Shown one piece after another: positions 40,981-48,917 of a stretch of 64,000 bases of DNA. The stretch's first letter is position 1. Each line of letters starts with the position of its first letter. The translations under genes were made by a program, and so were the position numbers. Where the stretch lies: IMG/VR virus record IMGVR_UViG_3300027985_000627, positions 1 to 64,000 of that record; one strand, given 5' to 3'. The notes below the pieces were generated by a model, which ran no database searches, was not told where the DNA came from, and was given only the letters and a program-made list of their open reading frames with translations. The stretch comes from a virus.

Positions 40981-41174
40981 ATTGGAAAGAAATTATTTTT
41001 GCTACAATTAGTTCAACCGTTGCTTTTTCTATTTTGGCCTTCATTATTCTATTTGGTTTAGGTTGGATTTTTGGTAAATGTATAAAACCTTATTTCTCGT
41101 TATCTGATACTATGGACCTGTTTTTAAATGTTTTAATCATTTTGATTATAGGTTTTATAAACGGTGTAAGGTAA
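40977..41174 (+). CDS. Small membrane protein (65 aa)
   Basis: ATGA overlap with the ligase. Two hydrophobic helices: IIFATISSTVAFSILAFIIL and DLFLNVLIILIIGFI. Possible inner-membrane effector or antiholin-like peptide; unknown. Confidence 0.5.
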   Translation: MNWKEIIFATISSTVAFSILAFIILFGLGWIFGKCIKPYFSLSDTMDLFLNVLIILIIGFINGVR

Positions 41175-41184
41175 GGAGATACAA

Positions 41185-41409
41185 ATGAACGTAGTCGAAG
41201 CAAAACTGCACGTTGAAAACCTGGCTAAGGAATTCACAAAAGCCATTCGGCAATTCGAAGTTGGTTCGGGACTTGAAATTGGCGACTTAGTTATTAGTCG
41301 GAAAGAGAAAGACAAACCCTTAGTATCCATAGTATGTTTCGTCCCGTACGATTACGAGGGCATTGACAAACCTAAGTCAAGAGAATTGGGACAAGCTGTT
41401 TCTAAATAA
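41185..41409 (+). CDS. Hypothetical protein
   Basis: 74 residues behind AAGGAGATACAA. Helical N-terminus (VVEAKLHVENLAKEFTKAIR) and a strand-like end. Not recognised. Confidence 0.55.
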   Translation: MNVVEAKLHVENLAKEFTKAIRQFEVGSGLEIGDLVISRKEKDKPLVSIVCFVPYDYEGIDKPKSRELGQAVSK

Positions 41410-41451
41410 ACTTTTGGATAGCAAAAATAACTGTGTTATCGTGGGGTTACT

Positions 41452-41760
41452 ATGGAACGGGTCGTTGAAACTATTATTGGAAAAATTCCTGATTGTGAGC
41501 CTAGAATCCTTCAATTTGAAGTAAAAAAGAATTGTGAAATTCTGTGTGTTCGCGCAACGGATTATACCGACGTGAACAACTGTGTAGCTTTGGATATCGA
41601 ATGTTCTCCGAATGAAACTGAAAAAGTCGGCAAAAGTATTCGATTTGTGAAGCCGAACGAGCAATTTGCCAAAACAGTCAATGATAAGTTCCTGGGTTTA
41701 GTCCGATCATGGCAAACCATCTATTACGTTTACGAGGTAAGGTGCAAAAATGATTGCTGA
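41452..41760 (+). CDS. Hypothetical protein
   Basis: 102 residues; weak ribosome site (GTGGGG). Mixed strands with several cysteines (IPDCEPR, KNCEILCVRATD, NNCVALDIECS). Overlaps thyX by 11 bases and contains its ribosome site. Not recognised. Confidence 0.5.
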   Translation: MERVVETIIGKIPDCEPRILQFEVKKNCEILCVRATDYTDVNNCVALDIECSPNETEKVGKSIRFVKPNEQFAKTVNDKFLGLVRSWQTIYYVYEVRCKNDC

Positions 41761-43387
41761 TCTGAAAGTTGAATTACTGGCTAAGACTCCGAATATGGAA
41801 GAGTTAGCTTTATCGGCAATGAAACAGTGCTATTCCAATGGATATGCTGGTGACATATACGTTGGTATGCTTATGTGCAAAACTTTCGATCCTAAAATGC
41901 TTCTTTCTGTCATGTCTTCTGGTCATGTCAGCCCCATCGAACATGGATCGTTTACGTTTGCCATTGCTGGTGTTTCAAGAGCATTGACCCATCAACTTGT
42001 TCGGCATCGTCTGGCGTCGTACTGCTTATCTGGTGATTCTAAAATAGTTTCCTACAACTCCGTAAAGAGTAGGAGTTCCCGTGTTCGCACAATACGAGAA
42101 TTGTATGAAATGAGTAAAAACCCCAAAAGGAACGGTCCATTTTCTTTAATACGAATCAGAAGTGTAGATGAAAATGGAATAATAGTTTCAAATAAAATTG
42201 TGAAAGTATTTAAAACAGGGAAAAAACCAGTTTACAAAGTCACCACTGTTAGCGGTAGATGTATAAAGTCTACTAAAGAACACCGATTTAAAACAAAGGA
42301 AGGGTTCGTAAGACTGAGTGAACTATCTGTTGGTGATACTGTAATTGTCAACGGTCTACCTTGTTATAAAAATAAAGAATGGTTAGAAGATCAGTACCTA
42401 AACAAGAACAAAACCAGAGATGAAATCGCTGAATTAGCTGGTGTTAGCAACCCTTGCATTGGAAATTGGGTGAAGAGGTTTAAATTAGTTAAACCTAGAT
42501 CGGCGTACCCCAATAGAAAACCGGGACACGGAGTACCGGGAATGTTTTCTGAAAAAGTGAAAAAGAAATTAAGCGAACAAAAGTTAGGAAGCAAGAACCC
42601 AGCTTGGCTTGGTGATGGTGCTTCTGAAAATGCAGGAAGACTACGTGCCCAAAAAATGTATCCTGCTTGTGAGTGTGAAACTTGTGGAGCCAAAACCAGA
42701 TTTGAACGACACCACATTGATGGAAACACCAAAAATAACGACCGCAGTAACATTTTAGTTTTATGCTCGGCTTGCCATCGTAGTCACCACAATCTGAATG
42801 GCGCTGTTTTAGCCGTACATTCTGATAAAATAGTTTCCATAGAGTACGTGGGAGAAGAAGAAACATACGATTTGGAAGTTGGAAATCCACACAATTACGT
42901 AGCAGATGGATTCGTTGTTCATAATAGCCAACAATCACAACGTTACGTTGACGCTAAAAACGTTAGTTACATCATGCCACCCGAAATCGCCAAAATACCC
43001 GAAGCCAGAAGACTATTCGAATCGTTCATGGACACTTCAGCTTTGGTTTACGAAGACTTGCAGGAAATTCTCATCAAGAACGGTAGAAGAAAAACCGCTA
43101 ATGAAGACGCCAGATTTGTTTTGCCGAATGCTTGTGAAACAAGGATCGTGGTCACAATGAATTGCCGATCTTTGATTCACTTCTTTTCTCTTCGTTGCTG
43201 CAAACGTGCCCAATGGGAAATCCAAGCAATGGCCAACCAGATGCTTGAGATTTGCAAAGCGAATGCTCCTACTATTTTCTCTTCGGCTGGGGCTAATTGT
43301 GATCTTTTAGGATACTGTCCTGAAGGAGAACGATCTTGTGGAAAAAAGAAAACTTTAGCAGAATTACAAGGAGTAAAAAATGATTAG
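41750..43387 (+). CDS. thyX: Flavin-dependent thymidylate synthase precursor with intein
   Basis: 545-residue precursor. Extein 1 (1-91) ends HQLVRHRLASY and extein 2 begins SQQSQRYVDAKN; joined they give the ThyX motif RHR-x7-S-QRY exactly. The intein (residues 92-392) interrupts that motif, so enzyme activity requires splicing. The spliced product is 244 residues, normal for ThyX, with a cysteine-bearing end (LLGYCPEGERSCG). ThyX methylates dUMP to dTMP using folate and FADH2. The phage thus makes dTMP independently of host ThyA. Confidence 0.92.
   Translation: MIADLKVELLAKTPNMEELALSAMKQCYSNGYAGDIYVGMLMCKTFDPKMLLSVMSSGHVSPIEHGSFTFAIAGVSRALTHQLVRHRLASYCLSGDSKIVSYNSVKSRSSRVRTIRELYEMSKNPKRNGPFSLIRIRSVDENGIIVSNKIVKVFKTGKKPVYKVTTVSGRCIKSTKEHRFKTKEGFVRLSELSVGDTVIVNGLPCYKNKEWLEDQYLNKNKTRDEIAELAGVSNPCIGNWVKRFKLVKPRSAYPNRKPGHGVPGMFSEKVKKKLSEQKLGSKNPAWLGDGASENAGRLRAQKMYPACECETCGAKTRFERHHIDGNTKNNDRSNILVLCSACHRSHHNLNGAVLAVHSDKIVSIEYVGEEETYDLEVGNPHNYVADGFVVHNSQQSQRYVDAKNVSYIMPPEIAKIPEARRLFESFMDTSALVYEDLQEILIKNGRRKTANEDARFVLPNACETRIVVTMNCRSLIHFFSLRCCKRAQWEIQAMANQMLEICKANAPTIFSSAGANCDLLGYCPEGERSCGKKKTLAELQGVKND
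42023..42925 (+). mobile_element. Intein with HNH homing endonuclease in thyX
   Basis: 301 codons beginning CLSGDSKIV (splicing Cys1) and ending FVVHN before Ser+1, the canonical C...HN/S junctions. The splicing block B is VSGRCIKSTKEHRF and the C-terminal block is NPHNYVADGFVVHN. Internally there is a helix-turn-helix (KTRDEIAELAGVSNPCIGNW), a NUMOD3-like segment (SEKVKKKLSEQKLGSKNPAW) and an HNH nuclease CETCGAKTRFERHHIDG ... CSACHRSHH. All parts look intact, so splicing and homing may both be active. Confidence 0.9.
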
Positions 43388-43586
43388 GATTGATGGAGTC
43401 CAGTATTCGTTCACTCAGTTTGCCAAGCACATGGCCAAGAAGCTGATTGAAGACGGAATGCGAGGCACGTACTTTGAGGACGAATTCTCCGATCAGTACA
43501 CTAAGATGACTGATCGTGAGAAAGAAAAGGTACGCGAGCAGTTGGAAAAGGTCACGGAAAGGATGCTCCGATTTACCAAAATATAA
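43380..43586 (+). CDS. Hypothetical protein
   Basis: 68 residues, GGAGTAAAAA upstream, overlapping the thyX end by 8 bases. Helical and charged (TDREKEKVREQLEKVTERML). Not recognised. Confidence 0.55.
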   Translation: MIRIDGVQYSFTQFAKHMAKKLIEDGMRGTYFEDEFSDQYTKMTDREKEKVREQLEKVTERMLRFTKI

Positions 43587-43592
43587 ATCAAA

Positions 43593-43608
43593 GCCGGGGA
43601 AACCCGGC
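43593..43608 (+). terminator. GC hairpin, possible terminator
   Basis: GCCGGG-GAAA-CCCGGC, a 6-bp stem with a stable GNRA loop, in the gap before 43625. No T-tract, so it may stabilise mRNA rather than end it. Confidence 0.4.
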
Positions 43609-43624
43609 GATAATAGGAAAAACA

Positions 43625-43837
43625 ATGAGCTTTGAATACGAAAAGAGTTCTGTTAAGGTTCTTTGTTTAGAATGCGGATGGGAAGGGTTCAAAGATAGTA
43701 CCGAGGTACACTGGGTAGTCGGTGACAAATCCACCATCTACGATCTATGTCCGTTATGTGGATTAAATAACCTTGAAATTCAGGAGAGTGATTGTGGGCA
43801 TGTCCAAAGCAGTTCGCAAACAGTTGGTGACTTCTGA
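43625..43837 (+). CDS. Small zinc-ribbon protein
   Basis: 70 residues. C-L-E-C-G-W-E-G and C-P-L-C-G-L, about 35 residues apart, form a two-CxxC zinc ribbon. The final part overlaps the next gene. Role unknown. Confidence 0.55.
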   Translation: MSFEYEKSSVKVLCLECGWEGFKDSTEVHWVVGDKSTIYDLCPLCGLNNLEIQESDCGHVQSSSQTVGDF

Positions 43838-44240
43838 TTTGGTGAAATTCACTGCAACTTCCTTTGTAAATTTTCACAAACAGAATGACTTGGAATTCAC
43901 AAAAGACAGAGTTGAACTTTCTAACAATTTGTATAACAATGCGGATCGTGCTGCTCGAATTCTGTACACCAATGTTGACGAAGACGGTCGGTGGATTCTT
44001 TCTAAAAGAGAACACCGGTCTTATGCTCAATCTTTGAAAGACACTATAAGCAGTCTGTTCGGTGACAACGAGAGAAGCCATGAGGCTATCGTGACTGTAC
44101 CTGCTTCAATTGTGGCTGTGAAAGACCTTCTCGGTTTTCTCCCTGTTGAAAGTAAAAAGAAGCGCACACTTTGGACTGAAATATTAAACGATCTGGAAAA
44201 GGCGCTCAGTCTTTTACCGAAAGAGGAACAAGCCGCATGA
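43794..44240 (+). CDS. Hypothetical protein
   Basis: 148 residues from GTG 43794, 7 bases after AGGAG (43782-43786); ATG 43800 is the alternative. Helical: SKAVRKQLVTSDLVKFT, then ILNDLEKALSLLPKEEQ. Not recognised; coupled by ATGA to the MazG-like gene. Confidence 0.55.
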   Translation: MGMSKAVRKQLVTSDLVKFTATSFVNFHKQNDLEFTKDRVELSNNLYNNADRAARILYTNVDEDGRWILSKREHRSYAQSLKDTISSLFGDNERSHEAIVTVPASIVAVKDLLGFLPVESKKKRTLWTEILNDLEKALSLLPKEEQAA

Positions 44241-44908
44241 AACTTGACATTTATATTGAAGGTGCCAGGCAAACCGCCATTTACCCTGGTCGTCTAGGCA
44301 TGTTTTGCCAAAACGCAGCACAGGTTACGTCACCTGATGGTTCAATGGCGCCATTGACAACTAAACCCGATATTCGTGGTTTATGTTACGCAGTAATGGG
44401 TTTAGCTGGTGAGTGCGCAGAACTTAACCAAGTTCTTTGGTTTGATGATTCTGTCCTTCATGAAAATATTGTATCCGAACTTGGGGATATTCTTTGGTAT
44501 ATAGTTGCCGTTTCAGATGAACTAGGATTACTCGATTTCGAAATAGGGTATAAACCTGATCGGTGTGGAATTGCTTTATGTGATCCGTATGTTCTTCTTT
44601 CGGATGATGAATACGGGTACAATTATGGAACAACACCATTTTCCAATTTAAAAATGGCAACACAACTTTTGGTTCATGCCGGTTTACTTTGCGATAAAAC
44701 GAAGAAAATTATTCGGGATGATGCGTGTATTTTATCGAAAGAAAAACTTTGTGTTTTAGGAAACCTACTGACCAAAGTGATATTCTTTTACAAGAAAGTT
44801 GTTTGCCAACACGCAACTACTGTAAGTGTTATTGGGGAATACAACCATAAAAAACTCATGTCCAGAAAACACAGAGGAGCTATTTCTGGATCAGGTGATA
44901 ACCGATAA
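44237..44908 (+). CDS. MazG-like nucleotide pyrophosphohydrolase
   Basis: 223 residues. VMGLAGECAELNQVL and VSELGDILWYIVAVSDELG give the ExxE and ExxD metal-binding pairs of the all-alpha NTP pyrophosphatase fold (MazG/dUTPase-like). Such phage enzymes hydrolyse (d)NTPs, often dUTP, or the alarmone pool. With ThyX and the UDG-polymerase nearby, dUTP removal is plausible. The long loop between motif and C-terminus (about 100-170) is not typical. Confidence 0.7.
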   Translation: MKLDIYIEGARQTAIYPGRLGMFCQNAAQVTSPDGSMAPLTTKPDIRGLCYAVMGLAGECAELNQVLWFDDSVLHENIVSELGDILWYIVAVSDELGLLDFEIGYKPDRCGIALCDPYVLLSDDEYGYNYGTTPFSNLKMATQLLVHAGLLCDKTKKIIRDDACILSKEKLCVLGNLLTKVIFFYKKVVCQHATTVSVIGEYNHKKLMSRKHRGAISGSGDNR

Positions 44909-45100
44909 TATAAATCCGTGATTCCCTTCTTCGGCGGGTTCGTAGTCGAGGGCGCAATTGCGAAGCTGCGCTGGTTGAGGATACGCCCTATCCGGGAAAA
45001 GCGACCCGGATAGGGTTTAAAATAAATATAACTCCAATCATTGCATTTACTCTAAACATCAATCCTTCCTTTTGTCACCAACTTCCACAACGAGCATTAA
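44909..45100 (+). other. 192-bp structured leader
   Basis: Contains a GGGCG (44950-44954) that can pair with CGCCC (44984-44988), and a perfect 11-bp terminator-like hairpin CCCTATCCGGG/CCCGGATAGGG at 44986-45015 followed by TTT. CCC at 44986-44988 belongs to both helices, so the two folds exclude each other. No tRNA or ORF of note. Ends in an A/T-rich stretch before the gene at 45101. Confidence 0.55.
44986..45018 (+). terminator. 11-bp hairpin with short T-run
   Basis: Stem CCCTATCCGGG / CCCGGATAGGG with loop AAAAGCGA, followed by TTT. Strongest hairpin in the gap after the MazG-like gene. Confidence 0.65.
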
Positions 45101-45592
45101 ATGACAAACAATTACCGGTTATGCCAAAACCCAGAATGCCAGAAAAAATTAAAAAACTACCAAGAAAAATATTGTTCACAAAATTGCTACAGGAAAATGA
45201 AACAAAAATTTGTAGATGTGGTTTGTTTTGAATGCGGAAAACCTAAAAAAATTCTTCTAACAAAGTACCGTAGTAGCAAATCTAAAAAATTCTTTTGTGA
45301 TTCAATTTGTGTTGGAAAATCACAAAGAAGGAAAATAAATGCTTCTGTAATGTGTGCTGATTGCGAAAAACCAATAGACCTAAACAACCGAGTAGACCAT
45401 AAAAATGCCAAATTTTGTAATCTTCAATGTGCTGGTTCTTACTACGCTAAAACTTTTACTAAAGATTCTCCTGGAGCTAAAGCTCTTATAGAACATAGAC
45501 GAAGGGTTCTCGCCGGTGAAATATCGTACACGAACATTATTGAATCTGATCTTGACGAGACCTTTCAAAACCTAGAAGGAGTGTGGTTTTGA
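45101..45592 (+). CDS. Multi-zinc-finger protein
   Basis: 163 residues; weak ribosome site. At least three Cys clusters: C-Q-N-P-E-C ... YCSQNC, C-F-E-C-G-K ... FFCDSIC, C-A-D-C-E-K ... FCNLQC, each spaced like the treble-clef fingers that accompany HNH nucleases, but no HNH core is visible. Basic. Could be a decayed homing nuclease or a nucleic-acid-binding protein. Confidence 0.5.
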   Translation: MTNNYRLCQNPECQKKLKNYQEKYCSQNCYRKMKQKFVDVVCFECGKPKKILLTKYRSSKSKKFFCDSICVGKSQRRKINASVMCADCEKPIDLNNRVDHKNAKFCNLQCAGSYYAKTFTKDSPGAKALIEHRRRVLAGEISYTNIIESDLDETFQNLEGVWF

Positions 45593-45942
45593 AAATTTTA
45601 ATTTTGCTATTCGTGCTAGTTGTTTGCCCTACGTTGGTGTGTTCTTCTTCACTTCCTTTAAAAGTTGACGTATCAGCTTATTGGCCCTCCCCTGAATGCG
45701 GGGAAGGTGATTGGACTGTAGGAGCAATGGGAACAGAGATTCGTCCTGGAAAAACATGTGCTGTATCGCGTGATCTTCGCCATCTACTTGGAACTGAAAT
45801 TTACATTGAAGGTGTCGGTTGGAGATTCGTAAACGATTTAATGCATAAACGTTGGACTAAAAAGATTGACCTTTGCGTGAAAAGCAAGAAACGGGCTTAC
45901 GAATGGGGAGTCCGCAAGAAAACCATAACCCAAGTGTTTTAA
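45589..45942 (+). CDS. Exported 3D-domain (double-psi barrel) protein
   Basis: 117 residues if started at TTG 45589, which has AAGGAG at the proper 7-base distance; GTG 45583 is an alternative. KILILLFVLVVCPTLVCSSS is a signal peptide. The mature part reads VDVSAYWPSPEC, RPGKTCAVSRDLRHLLGTEI, then FVNDLMHKRWTKKIDLCV, the strand order and Asp positions of the 3D domain found in MltA-type lytic transglycosylases and cell-wall proteins. Probably acts in the periplasm on or near peptidoglycan. Confidence 0.6.
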   Translation: MKILILLFVLVVCPTLVCSSSLPLKVDVSAYWPSPECGEGDWTVGAMGTEIRPGKTCAVSRDLRHLLGTEIYIEGVGWRFVNDLMHKRWTKKIDLCVKSKKRAYEWGVRKKTITQVF

Positions 45943-45954
45943 AGGAGAAGCGCG

Positions 45955-46533
45955 ATGGCTATCCGATTGAACAAAAACATGCGTGAAGTTCTCTATGAGT
46001 TGGTGGAAGCCTTAGTTCAAGACACGGAACTTCGAAAAGAACTGGAAAGCAAAAGGAAAAATTTGGAAATAGAAGCACATGCCTATTCCGAGAACTGGAT
46101 CACAAAAGAAGATCGTGCTGTTCTTTCCAAATTTGGGTATCTTGAGCAATGGAAAGGGATGTCGAAAAGCAAATGGAATCCGCCTGATAAAAGATTGGGT
46201 AATTTGAGAATGGAATTCGACGTTCCTGTGACCATTGTCTACGACAAACGGCACAAAATCCAAGAAGCCAAAGAAGTATCTTTCGCTTATGATTTATGCT
46301 GGAACACAGCGCAGGCTCTTTTTGAATCGGAAGACCTGCTTCAAGCTCCGTACAAGACCTTGATTCGAAAAGCACAAACGTATGAAGCAGTTTTGAAAGT
46401 CTGGCCTGAAGCGGAAGCTGTCAGAGACAAAATGGTTCCAACTGTAAAAATCAAACCGGACACCCCTTTGTGTGAAGCTATTCATGCTGATATGGAACGT
46501 AGAGGTGTCCAGGTTAAAACCGAATGTGAGTAA
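45955..46533 (+). CDS. Hypothetical protein, possibly Nmad5-like
   Basis: 192 residues, AAAGGAGAAGCGCG upstream. N-terminal helix RLNKNMREVLYELVEALVQD followed by another long helix and a strand-rich middle. The beginning reminds me of the phage Nmad5 (nucleotide-modification-associated) family, but I cannot confirm this by eye. Placed just before the SbcC-like operon. Confidence 0.45.
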   Translation: MAIRLNKNMREVLYELVEALVQDTELRKELESKRKNLEIEAHAYSENWITKEDRAVLSKFGYLEQWKGMSKSKWNPPDKRLGNLRMEFDVPVTIVYDKRHKIQEAKEVSFAYDLCWNTAQALFESEDLLQAPYKTLIRKAQTYEAVLKVWPEAEAVRDKMVPTVKIKPDTPLCEAIHADMERRGVQVKTECE

Positions 46534-46535
46534 AA

Positions 46536-46703
46536 ATGACAGACGCGCAGTACGCTCTTTGGTCCAATCCTGATCGCTGCATCCGTTGTAAGTTTTTGAA
46601 AAGAACCAACAAGCTGATTCGTTACTGTTGGTGTTTGAAGTACAAATGCGAAGCCTGGGTTGTTATGGGGTGTATAAAAAGGATTGGACCAGCTACTGCG
46701 TAG
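46536..46703 (+). CDS. Small Cys-rich protein (55 aa)
   Basis: ATG 46536, stop TAG 46701-46703. C-I-R-C-K-F-L and Y-C-W-C-L-K-Y-K-C give a compact zinc site. Weak ribosome site, but the stop contains the ribosome site of the next gene (TAGGAGG), which suggests real translation. Confidence 0.45.
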   Translation: MTDAQYALWSNPDRCIRCKFLKRTNKLIRYCWCLKYKCEAWVVMGCIKRIGPATA

Positions 46704-46711
46704 GAGGTTCC

Positions 46712-47758
46712 ATGTTTAAAAAATTGACGCTCAAGAACTTTCAAAACCACACCAAATCAACTCTTCTGTTTCATCCTGGTGTAAATGTCATATCAGGTCC
46801 TTCTGACAACGGTAAATCCTCTATCATTCGAGCTTTGCGACTTGTGCTTGAAAATAAAGCGCAAGGTGATTCATACAGAAAGATTGGTACCGATAAAACT
46901 TCTGTAAAACTGGAATTAGACGGTCACACCATTGAGCGGATTCGATCCAAAAAAGAAAACGAGTACGTACTAGATGGACAATCCTTCAAAGCTGTGCGTT
47001 CATCTGTTCCAGATGAAATTTCTGGAATAATAAATTTATCTCCGTCAAGTCTTCAAAGTCAATTCGATCCGTACTTTCTCCTTTCTGATTCACCTGGTGA
47101 AGTTGCTAAGAAGCTAAATGAGCTTGCCGACATTTCCATAATCGACAAGTCCATCAAAGCTATCAACTCCAAAGTGGCTTCTGCCAAGTCAGAAATCAAG
47201 TTTACCCAGAAAGCTGTAGCCGACATTGAAGATGAATTACTAGCTTTCGATGGATTGAACGAGATTGAAAAGCTGGTAAACGAGATTACTGAGCTTCATG
47301 ATGATACACAAGAGCTTGTCAGAGACATAGCGGATTTACAAGGACAAGTCGATGCCGCTGACGTTTCAGAGAAAAGCATAGCAGAGATCGTTCTTTTTCT
47401 GAAACATGAAACGGAAGTCAATTCTGCCGAGAAGAAACTCGCTGAGGTGACCAATTTAAAGGCTGACATTGAAATGGTTTCTGGTTTCGTCGCTTACTCG
47501 GAACAGTTCAAATTCGACATCAATCGGTTCAACGAAATTTTGAAATTGGAACCTGAAGTAACCAAAGCCGATGAAATGTTCGACCTGTACGATTACAAAC
47601 TAACCGAACTCACACTGCTTCAGAAATCCATACTTATGACAGAAGAAATTACGGATCAACTATCTTTGTGTGATACAACGAATTTGGAAGATGAATTAAA
47701 GGAACTTTGGAAAGAAAACCCTGTTTGTCCTGTTTGTGAACAAAAGGTGAGAGTATGA
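46712..47758 (+). CDS. SbcC/Rad50/gp46 N-terminal half, ending at zinc hook
   Basis: 348 residues from ATG 46712 (TAGGAGGTTC upstream). Starts FKKLTLKNFQNHTKSTLLF and has Walker A ISGPSDNGKSSIIR (about 28-41), the Rad50-type ATPase N-lobe, then a coiled coil from about 150 to 330. It ends ENPVCPVCEQKVRV: the CxxC zinc hook (about 339-342) is six residues from the C-terminus. The second coil, signature motif and Walker B are missing here and are found in the gene at 48911. ATGA overlap with the nuclease gene. Confidence 0.85.
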   Translation: MFKKLTLKNFQNHTKSTLLFHPGVNVISGPSDNGKSSIIRALRLVLENKAQGDSYRKIGTDKTSVKLELDGHTIERIRSKKENEYVLDGQSFKAVRSSVPDEISGIINLSPSSLQSQFDPYFLLSDSPGEVAKKLNELADISIIDKSIKAINSKVASAKSEIKFTQKAVADIEDELLAFDGLNEIEKLVNEITELHDDTQELVRDIADLQGQVDAADVSEKSIAEIVLFLKHETEVNSAEKKLAEVTNLKADIEMVSGFVAYSEQFKFDINRFNEILKLEPEVTKADEMFDLYDYKLTELTLLQKSILMTEEITDQLSLCDTTNLEDELKELWKENPVCPVCEQKVRV

Positions 47759-48681
47759 AATTCCTTTGCACAGGTGACTGGCACATCAGGAAAAACAACC
47801 CTGTAAACCGAACGGACGTTTATTATGATGGTTTATTTAGCAAGCTCCGATTCATCTACGACCTCGCACTTGACACCATTGACTGCTGGGGAATACTGCA
47901 ACCAGGAGACTTCTTCGACCGACATGACCTGCCCTACGGAGTTGTGGAGAGGACGATCCGTCATCATTCAGATACAGAACGAATCACACCTGTCAAACTC
48001 GCAGCCTGCTTCGGTCAACATGACCAGCGTTTCCACACCTCGGATAAAACAAACACACCACTTGGTGTGTTTATGGCAGGAACAACAAGCTCTTTCATCC
48101 TTGAAAAAGAGCCGTTGGAGATTCCTAGATTTGAAGAATCGCCGATTCATATCTACGGGTCTTCATGGGGAGAAGATATTCCCGAAATCCAAGATTCGAG
48201 CGCATTTAACATCCTGGTCACGCACCGGATGGTCACGAAGAACGGCCCGCTTTGGTCCGAACAAGAGCATTACGAAGAAGCGGACATACTGCTTAAAAAA
48301 CTCGATTTCAACCTCATAGTATGCGGAGACAACCACAATGGATTCGTACATCGTTATCGTTCTCGGTATCTCATTAATTGTGGTTCTCTTATGCGCAGCA
48401 CACTTGACCAAATGGATCATCGTCCATTTGTTGTCTTATTTGATACAGAAACGAAAAAACCAGAAACCGTCTATATTCCCGTAATACCTATCCATGAAGT
48501 CATGAACATGGAAAAAGTCGAAAAAGAGAAAGAAAAAAATGAGCAAATGGATTTGTTCATATCCAAATTGAAAATGAGTAATGATCGGAGTTTAGACTTC
48601 AAATCCAATTTGCAAAATTTCTTGGATGAAAACAAAATTTCACCTTCTGTTAAACAGATCATTTCGGAGGTCATGTCATGA
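47755..48681 (+). CDS. SbcD/Mre11/gp47-type nuclease
   Basis: 308 residues. Phosphoesterase motifs in order: LCTGDWHIRK, LQPGDFFDRHD, ACFGQHDQRF (normally GNHD/E; Gln replaces Asn), ILVTHRMV and VCGDNHNGF. The metal-binding Asp and His residues are kept. With its ATPase partner it should trim DNA ends and hairpins and feed recombination-dependent replication. Encoded between the two halves of the ATPase. Confidence 0.85.
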   Translation: MKFLCTGDWHIRKNNPVNRTDVYYDGLFSKLRFIYDLALDTIDCWGILQPGDFFDRHDLPYGVVERTIRHHSDTERITPVKLAACFGQHDQRFHTSDKTNTPLGVFMAGTTSSFILEKEPLEIPRFEESPIHIYGSSWGEDIPEIQDSSAFNILVTHRMVTKNGPLWSEQEHYEEADILLKKLDFNLIVCGDNHNGFVHRYRSRYLINCGSLMRSTLDQMDHRPFVVLFDTETKKPETVYIPVIPIHEVMNMEKVEKEKEKNEQMDLFISKLKMSNDRSLDFKSNLQNFLDENKISPSVKQIISEVMS

Positions 48682-48917
48682 AAGATGCTGCAAAAAGAAT
48701 TTCAGCTTTGAAAGATAAAATCGAAGAAGCAAAAAACAAGAAGGCTAGGCTAGAAGGACGACTTGAATCAGCGATGTCTGATTTGAAAAAAGAATTTGGA
48801 ATAAAATCCTTGAAAGAAGCCAAAGTTACTTTGGAAAAGTGGAGAAAAGACTTAGGCATTCAAGAAAAAGAACTTGAAGAAAAACTGGATGAAATAGAGG
48901 AGAAATTCGGATGGTAA
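48678..48917 (+). CDS. Coiled-coil protein between nuclease and ATPase C-half
   Basis: 79 residues, all charged helix (AKRISALKDKIEEAKNKKAR, KEAKVTLEKWRKDLGIQEKE), ATGA overlap with the nuclease gene. It could be a detached piece of Rad50-type coil or a clip joining the two ATPase halves. No cysteines. Confidence 0.6.
   Translation: MKDAAKRISALKDKIEEAKNKKARLEGRLESAMSDLKKEFGIKSLKEAKVTLEKWRKDLGIQEKELEEKLDEIEEKFGW

Noticed and set aside
44930-45015. Possible tRNA or tmRNA-like fold (GGGTTCGTAGTC near the start)
   Set aside because: No acceptor stem, anticodon arm or T-arm of the right spacing could be drawn; the strongest helices fit a terminator/leader instead.
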